The position numbers and the translations under genes were made by a program. From contig PFDL01000038.1 in assembly GCA_002772575.1 (NCBI GenBank), forward strand, positions 1 through 9,204: a DNA stretch of 9,204 nt, read 5' to 3'. Numbering within the stretch: the first letter of the stretch is position 1; the number at the start of each line of letters is the position of its first letter. The notes under the pieces were generated by a model. That model saw nothing but the letters and a program-made list of their open reading frames with translations. It was not told where the DNA came from and ran no database searches. Positions 5,935-9,204 of this stretch are shown in pieces. The stretch is from Parcubacteria group bacterium CG10_big_fil_rev_8_21_14_0_10_35_15. Its GTDB lineage: Bacteria > Patescibacteriota > Minisyncoccia > Minisyncoccales > GWA2-46-15.

Positions 5935-6015
5935 CCATTAAAAATAGATGTTTTTCACACAGTTTTTCCACAGGGCAGTAGAACGAGTTTGTTACTCTGT
6001 AGGCACTTGAAAATT

Positions 6016-6040
6016 AAAAAAACCTGCCTTTACTGGCAGG
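6016..6040 (-). terminator. Intrinsic terminator of the Clp-like operon
   Basis: On the minus strand a perfect 6-bp stem CCTGCC/GGCAGG (6023-6040) with a 6-base loop is followed directly by seven Ts (6016-6022). It lies 40 bases after the stop of the 844-aa gene and upstream of the mra promoter, cleanly separating the two transcription units. Confidence 0.85.
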
Positions 6041-6044
6041 CAGG

Positions 6045-6059
6045 CGCTTATTTTAAGCG
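6045..6059. terminator. Secondary hairpin in tandem with the terminator
   Basis: CGCTTA (6045-6050) pairs with TAAGCG (6054-6059) over a 3-base loop. On the plus strand it is followed by ATTTTTAG, so it could act weakly in that direction. On the minus strand it is the first of two stacked stems ahead of the T-run at 6016-6022. Confidence 0.4.
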
Positions 6060-6079
6060 ATTTTTAGCAAAAATTAATC

Positions 6080-8614
6080 TTAATTAATTTTCATTTTGAA
6101 ATCAGGGATTTGTATTTCTACCTTTACGCCTCTTTTCAATTCTCCTGACAGCAATCCAGAAGCTAAAACATTTTCAACTTTATCTTGGATAACTCTTCTC
6201 ATCTGTCTAGCTCCAAAAATTGGATCATATCCTAATTTAACAACCTCTTCTTTTAAAAGATCCGTAATTACTAACTCAATCCCCTTTTCTATCAAATTCT
6301 TTTTTAATTTTTGCAAAAGCAAATTAGAAATTCCAAGAAGATTATCTTCGGTAAGAGACTTATAAACAACCACAGCGTCAAATCTATTTATAAATTCTGG
6401 CCTAAAAATTCCTTTTTCAAAGACATAATCTAAAAGATGCTTTTTGATTTCAGGCATGGCTGTGTTTTTGTTGATGGCATCAAGAATAATTTCATAGCCG
6501 GCATTGGAAGTGGCAATAATGACGGTGTTTAAAAAACTTATTTTTCGTCCCAAGCCATCGGTCATAAAACCCTCGTCAAGAATTCTTAAAAATAGATTTA
6601 ATATGTTTGAATTGGCTTTTTCAATTTCATCCAACAAAACTAAAGCAAATGGAGTTTCTCTTACTTGGTTAACAAAAAAACTTTGCTCCTGATTAGAACC
6701 GATTAATCTATCTATGTCTTTTGGATTTTGATATTCGGATAAATCTAATCTAATAATTCTTTCCTCGTCACCAAAGTAAGTAGCGGCTAAGGCCTTGGCT
6801 GTTTCTGTTTTACCGACACCAGTCGGGCCTAGAAAAAGGAAAGCTCCCATTGGTCCTTTTCTAATACTGATGTCTGACCTGGCTCTTCTTAAGGACGAGG
6901 CCACTTCTTTTATTGCTTCTTCTTGATTAATGATTCTTTGATGAAGCAAGTCTTCAAGATTAAGTAAAACCTGTTTTTCTTGATTGGACAATTGGCCAAC
7001 CGGAATTTCTGTTTTTTCAGATATTATCTTGGCTACATGTTCGGGCAATAATATCTTTTCTTTGCTTTGAGAAACCGAGATCAAGACCTCTTCCATCAAA
7101 TCGGTCGCTTTTTTAGGAAAAGGCAGAGCCGGCATATAACGATCGGCTTTGGTAATCAATTCTTTTATGGCCGGATAACTGATAAATTTTTTATATTTTG
7201 CTTCCCAGCCAGGAGTAAATAACTCCAAAAGCATAATAGTTTCGTTTAATGATATTTGTGAGATTTCAACTTTTTCAAAAAATGGAGCAATAGAGCTGGT
7301 ATCAACAATTCTATGAAATTCAGTAAAATTAGTGACAGCTAGAATTTTAAATCTTGGCGTTTGAAGATAATTGGCAATAATGCCGGAAATATCAATAGTG
7401 CCAGGTTCGGTTTTATTGCCCCCGACAAAATTATGCAAATCTTGAATTACTAATATGATATTGCTGGCTGAAAAAGCTTCGTGAAAAACCGTTTCTAAGA
7501 TTCTACCAGCGTTATCCTTTCCTTGACACCTACTAATAAGTAGCGGCAAGTTTAGTTCAACCACTCTTTTATAGTTTAATTCCGGTAAGCTTTCGCCGAA
7601 AAGAATTCTTTGAGCCAATGCCTGAATAATGGCGCCCCTACCAGATCCTGGATCGCCAATCATTAAGACATTGCTGTATTCTCCCCTAGCTAGCGATCTT
7701 TCAATCTGTTCGATCTCTTTTTGATGACCAATAATATCTTCAAAACCTTTTTGTTTTATAATATCAGTCCAGTCAGTTGAGTATTGGTCAAGGTTAATAG
7801 TGTATCCTGAAGACCATTCTTTGGCCATTGAGCCTATTCTGGCTAGATTTTTGTATTCCCAGAATTTTTTTCTTTCAACAAGTCTTCTTTCATTGTTTTC
7901 CCACCACCAAGTTAAGTTTTCCACATCTTCTGTTTTAAGATCAGCTTCAACTAAAATGCTTTTAAATAATGGATCATTTTTTGATAAGGAGGTCAGAAGA
8001 TTACCGCAACTAATAATCTCATATCCTCTTTTGTCAGCGTTTTTTAAAGAATCAATAAAGAAATCATTAAGGTTAGTGTCTTCTATTCTTAATGGTTTTT
8101 CTAATCCCTTTCTAAGGATCTCTTTTATATCGCTTTTATTTAATAAAAGTCTGGAAAAAACAAATGGAATTAATGGTAGGTTTTCGTAGAGTAAAGAATA
8201 AAATATAATAGCCGTATTCATCGGAGCTTGGTGGAGTTTACAGAAGTTTTCAGCTTTTTTAACCGCTACAGCAGCCTTAAAATCAAGAAAACTGGCGAAA
8301 TTAAAGTTTTCCGGGCTTAATAATACTTCTTTTATAGTTGAAGGCAGTGGCGGTTTTTTGAGTTTTATATCAAAGAAAAGGCCAGCTTGCCAGAAGACAA
8401 CAGTTAGAGATAACGACAAGAAGAATACTCCGAAAAGTTTGGCCAAGGAGCTTGATCCAAGTTGATTGGTGAAAAAGCCAAAACAAAAAAACAGTAATGA
8501 TAATACTGACAAAATAAAAAATATTATTCTAAAGAATTTCGCGTATTTCAAAAAAGGCCATTTGGAAAAACTGATGGCCTTAGAAATTTTAGAATGGGCG
8601 GTATTTAACAGCAT
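6080..8614 (-). CDS. Membrane-anchored ClpC-like double-AAA+ protein with degenerate first ATPase module
   Basis: This 844-aa protein unfoldase has two N-terminal membrane segments (about 27-48 and 58-81). A diverged Clp N-like region (about 95-235) and two AAA+ modules follow. D2 is intact: Walker A GPTGVGKT (596-603, K602), Walker B D662-E663, sensor 1 N704, arginine finger R744 in FRPEFINRFD and sensor 2 R803 in GARQMRR. D1 is not: its P-loop reads GDPGSGRGA (320-328) with R326 for lysine, Walker B reads IQDLH with Q391 for aspartate, and the usual ERRF arginine finger reads APFF (443-446). ATP hydrolysis by D1 is therefore unlikely. I see no (I/L/V)GF/L ClpP-docking tripeptide in the D2 loop after sensor 1, so partnership with ClpP is doubtful. 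Two bases separate it from the upstream 131-aa membrane protein, and a terminator follows. Confidence 0.92.
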   Translation of the reverse strand: MLLNTAHSKISKAISFSKWPFLKYAKFFRIIFFILSVLSLLFFCFGFFTNQLGSSSLAKLFGVFFLSLSLTVVFWQAGLFFDIKLKKPPLPSTIKEVLLSPENFNFASFLDFKAAVAVKKAENFCKLHQAPMNTAIIFYSLLYENLPLIPFVFSRLLLNKSDIKEILRKGLEKPLRIEDTNLNDFFIDSLKNADKRGYEIISCGNLLTSLSKNDPLFKSILVEADLKTEDVENLTWWWENNERRLVERKKFWEYKNLARIGSMAKEWSSGYTINLDQYSTDWTDIIKQKGFEDIIGHQKEIEQIERSLARGEYSNVLMIGDPGSGRGAIIQALAQRILFGESLPELNYKRVVELNLPLLISRCQGKDNAGRILETVFHEAFSASNIILVIQDLHNFVGGNKTEPGTIDISGIIANYLQTPRFKILAVTNFTEFHRIVDTSSIAPFFEKVEISQISLNETIMLLELFTPGWEAKYKKFISYPAIKELITKADRYMPALPFPKKATDLMEEVLISVSQSKEKILLPEHVAKIISEKTEIPVGQLSNQEKQVLLNLEDLLHQRIINQEEAIKEVASSLRRARSDISIRKGPMGAFLFLGPTGVGKTETAKALAATYFGDEERIIRLDLSEYQNPKDIDRLIGSNQEQSFFVNQVRETPFALVLLDEIEKANSNILNLFLRILDEGFMTDGLGRKISFLNTVIIATSNAGYEIILDAINKNTAMPEIKKHLLDYVFEKGIFRPEFINRFDAVVVYKSLTEDNLLGISNLLLQKLKKNLIEKGIELVITDLLKEEVVKLGYDPIFGARQMRRVIQDKVENVLASGLLSGELKRGVKVEIQIPDFKMKIN

Positions 8615-8616
8615 AA

Positions 8617-9012
8617 TCAGAATATTAAATTTATGCCCTTGAAAATAGTCAAAACAATTAAAGCTGGCATCATTAACCAGATAATAATCAATATAATTCC
8701 AATTATAAAAATAAGCGTTTCAATGATAATGCCGAAAATAATCATAAATATTCTTATAATAGCGCCTAGAATTCTTGAAATTAGATTTGAAAAGAAAACT
8801 TCAAGGTACTGGCCAATATCAAATCCTCTTGGATAATACCAACGATATTGGTGCCAATAAGAAAACAGTGTTTTAAAGAGCAATGGAATTGAAAAATAAT
8901 TGAAATTAAAGCTTAAAATGTTTTTCCAGCCTTTTAATATTTGTTGTGGTGTTTCAATAAAATACCAAACAAGCCATAAAAGGATAATATTTTGTCCAAT
9001 AGTGTTTGCCAT
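8617..9012 (-). CDS. Small hydrophobic membrane protein of unknown function, operon partner of the Clp-like AAA+ protein
   Basis: I do not recognise a named family. The 131-aa product has a hydrophobic N-terminus (about 8-19). A central aromatic stretch is rich in W, Y and F (SYWHQYRWYYPRGF at 51-64). Two closely spaced C-terminal membrane helices follow (about 82-112 and 114-131) with isoleucine-rich composition. It ends two bases before the AAA+ gene start, so the two are almost certainly co-translated, and it may serve as that protein's membrane adaptor or anchor. The start at ATG 9012 is supported by a promoter whose predicted start point falls on or next to that ATG, implying a leaderless message. 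Its low-complexity helices make homology searches unreliable; the plus-strand frame opposite it is a by-product of the AT-rich codons. Confidence 0.8.
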   Translation of the reverse strand: MANTIGQNIILLWLVWYFIETPQQILKGWKNILSFNFNYFSIPLLFKTLFSYWHQYRWYYPRGFDIGQYLEVFFSNLISRILGAIIRIFMIIFGIIIETLIFIIGIILIIIWLMMPALIVLTIFKGINLIF

Positions 9013-9018
9013 GATTTT

Positions 9019-9027
9019 ATTCTAACA
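9019..9027 (-). promoter_or_regulatory. Extended -10 promoter of the membrane-protein/Clp-like operon
   Basis: The minus strand reads TGTTAGAAT: a TAGAAT hexamer (9019-9024) with the TGn extension and no recognisable -35. Transcription would start at about 9012-9013, exactly at the ATG, so the mRNA would have no leader. Read-through from tRNA-Val is an alternative source of transcription. Confidence 0.45.
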
Positions 9028-9042
9028 TAATTTTAAAAATTG

Positions 9043-9114
9043 TGGGTATTGCTGGATTCGAACCAGCGACCTTCCCGATGTGAACGGGACGCTCTGCCAC
9101 TGAGCTAAACACCC
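9043..9114 (-). tRNA. tRNA-Val (anticodon CAC)
   Basis: A complete cloverleaf folds on the minus strand. The acceptor is GGGTGTT with AATACCC (one G-U pair). The D arm is GCTC...GAGC, the anticodon stem is TCCCG/CGGGA with loop TTCACAT (anticodon CAC), and the T arm is GCTGG/CCAGC with loop TTCGAAT. The discriminator is A and CCA is not encoded. It decodes GTG. Confidence 0.96.
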
Positions 9115-9126
9115 TAATGCTCTTTC

Positions 9127-9186
9127 CGGGCGATTTTTAATTGCCCGTTGAAAACTATTGTTTTCAACCCACTGAGCTAACCGCCC
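9127..9186 (-). pseudogene. tRNA-like remnant with intact 5' end and lost core
   Basis: The minus strand begins like an ordinary tRNA (GGGCGGTTAGCTCAGTGG, from 9186), with TTAGCTCAGTGG identical to the intact tRNA-Val downstream. Instead of a D-stem partner, anticodon arm and T arm there are two hairpins. The first is a perfect 9-bp stem GTTGAAAAC/GTTTTCAAC (9147-9168) with a 4-base loop. The second is GGGC/GCCC (9128-9146), extended by three weaker pairs. ATCGCCC (9128-9134) could also close a 7-bp acceptor with GGGCGGT (9180-9186), giving a 60-base miniature with no TTCRA loop. I read it as a broken tRNA gene; a structured leader of tRNA-Val is the alternative. Confidence 0.55.
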
Positions 9187-9204
9187 ATATTATTAATTTT
9201 TACC

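Noticed and set aside
5869..5972. Chromosomal replication origin suggested by DnaA boxes
   Set aside because: There are only two perfect boxes and one near match, no dnaA or dnaN nearby and no clear unwinding element. The overlap with the mra promoter makes a regulatory role the simpler reading.
5866..6087. Plus-strand 73-aa reading frame
   Set aside because: It runs through the promoter, DnaA boxes and terminator, has no recognisable domain and no start signal.
8633..8836. Plus-strand isoleucine-rich reading frame opposite the 131-aa gene
   Set aside because: It is an antisense shadow of isoleucine and phenylalanine codons; the minus frame has operon context and a promoter.
1..9204. CRISPR array, phage genes or toxin-antitoxin system
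   Set aside because: I saw no regularly spaced repeats, no phage structural or integrase genes and no recognisable toxin-antitoxin pair.

Overview
The window is AT-rich and compact, and every gene I can support lies on the minus strand. It looks like a bacterial chromosome fragment from the Candidate Phyla Radiation (Patescibacteria), probably Parcubacteria-like. The reasons are the short dense operons, the near-absence of Shine-Dalgarno sequences, a membrane-anchored ClpC-like AAA+ protein paired with a small hydrophobic protein, a small GIY-YIG gene, a RAYT-type transposase and a minimal division cluster. TGA is used as a normal stop (rsmH and the 131-aa gene), which argues against the lineages that recode TGA. 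The taxonomic placement is inference from gene content.

Layout from high to low coordinates, which is the direction of transcription. At 9127-9186 is a tRNA-like remnant carrying two strong hairpins, followed by an intact tRNA-Val(CAC). Next comes a two-gene operon: a 131-aa membrane protein with a possibly leaderless start, and an 844-aa membrane-anchored double-AAA+ Clp-family protein whose first ATPase module is degenerate. That operon ends at an intrinsic terminator (6016-6040). The division block follows. A strong sigma70-like promoter (5906-5934) is overlaid by G-rich repeats about 10 bp apart that resemble MraZ boxes, and by two perfect DnaA boxes. Below it lie a small GIY-YIG gene inside a 14-bp inverted-repeat cassette, then mraZ, a 149-bp inverted-repeat element, rsmH, an ftsL-like gene and ftsI (PBP2/3 class). 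The division block stops there; no mur, mraY or ftsW gene follows in the window.

Below ftsI, a tRNA-Glu(CTC) with its own extended -10 promoter precedes a ZIP-family metal transporter. Then comes a RAYT (REP-associated Y1 transposase) bounded by two hairpins in opposite orientation. The window ends inside a radical SAM protein of the spore photoproduct lyase-like family, which is cut off by the window edge.

How the genes work together: mraZ, rsmH, ftsL and ftsI form the start of the classical division and cell wall cluster (regulator, 16S rRNA methyltransferase, divisome scaffold, septal transpeptidase). The most unusual aspects are the mobile-looking sequences embedded in it (GIY-YIG cassette between promoter and mraZ, inverted-repeat element between mraZ and rsmH), the DnaA boxes at its promoter, the Clp-like protein with an inactivated first ATPase, and the broken tRNA.
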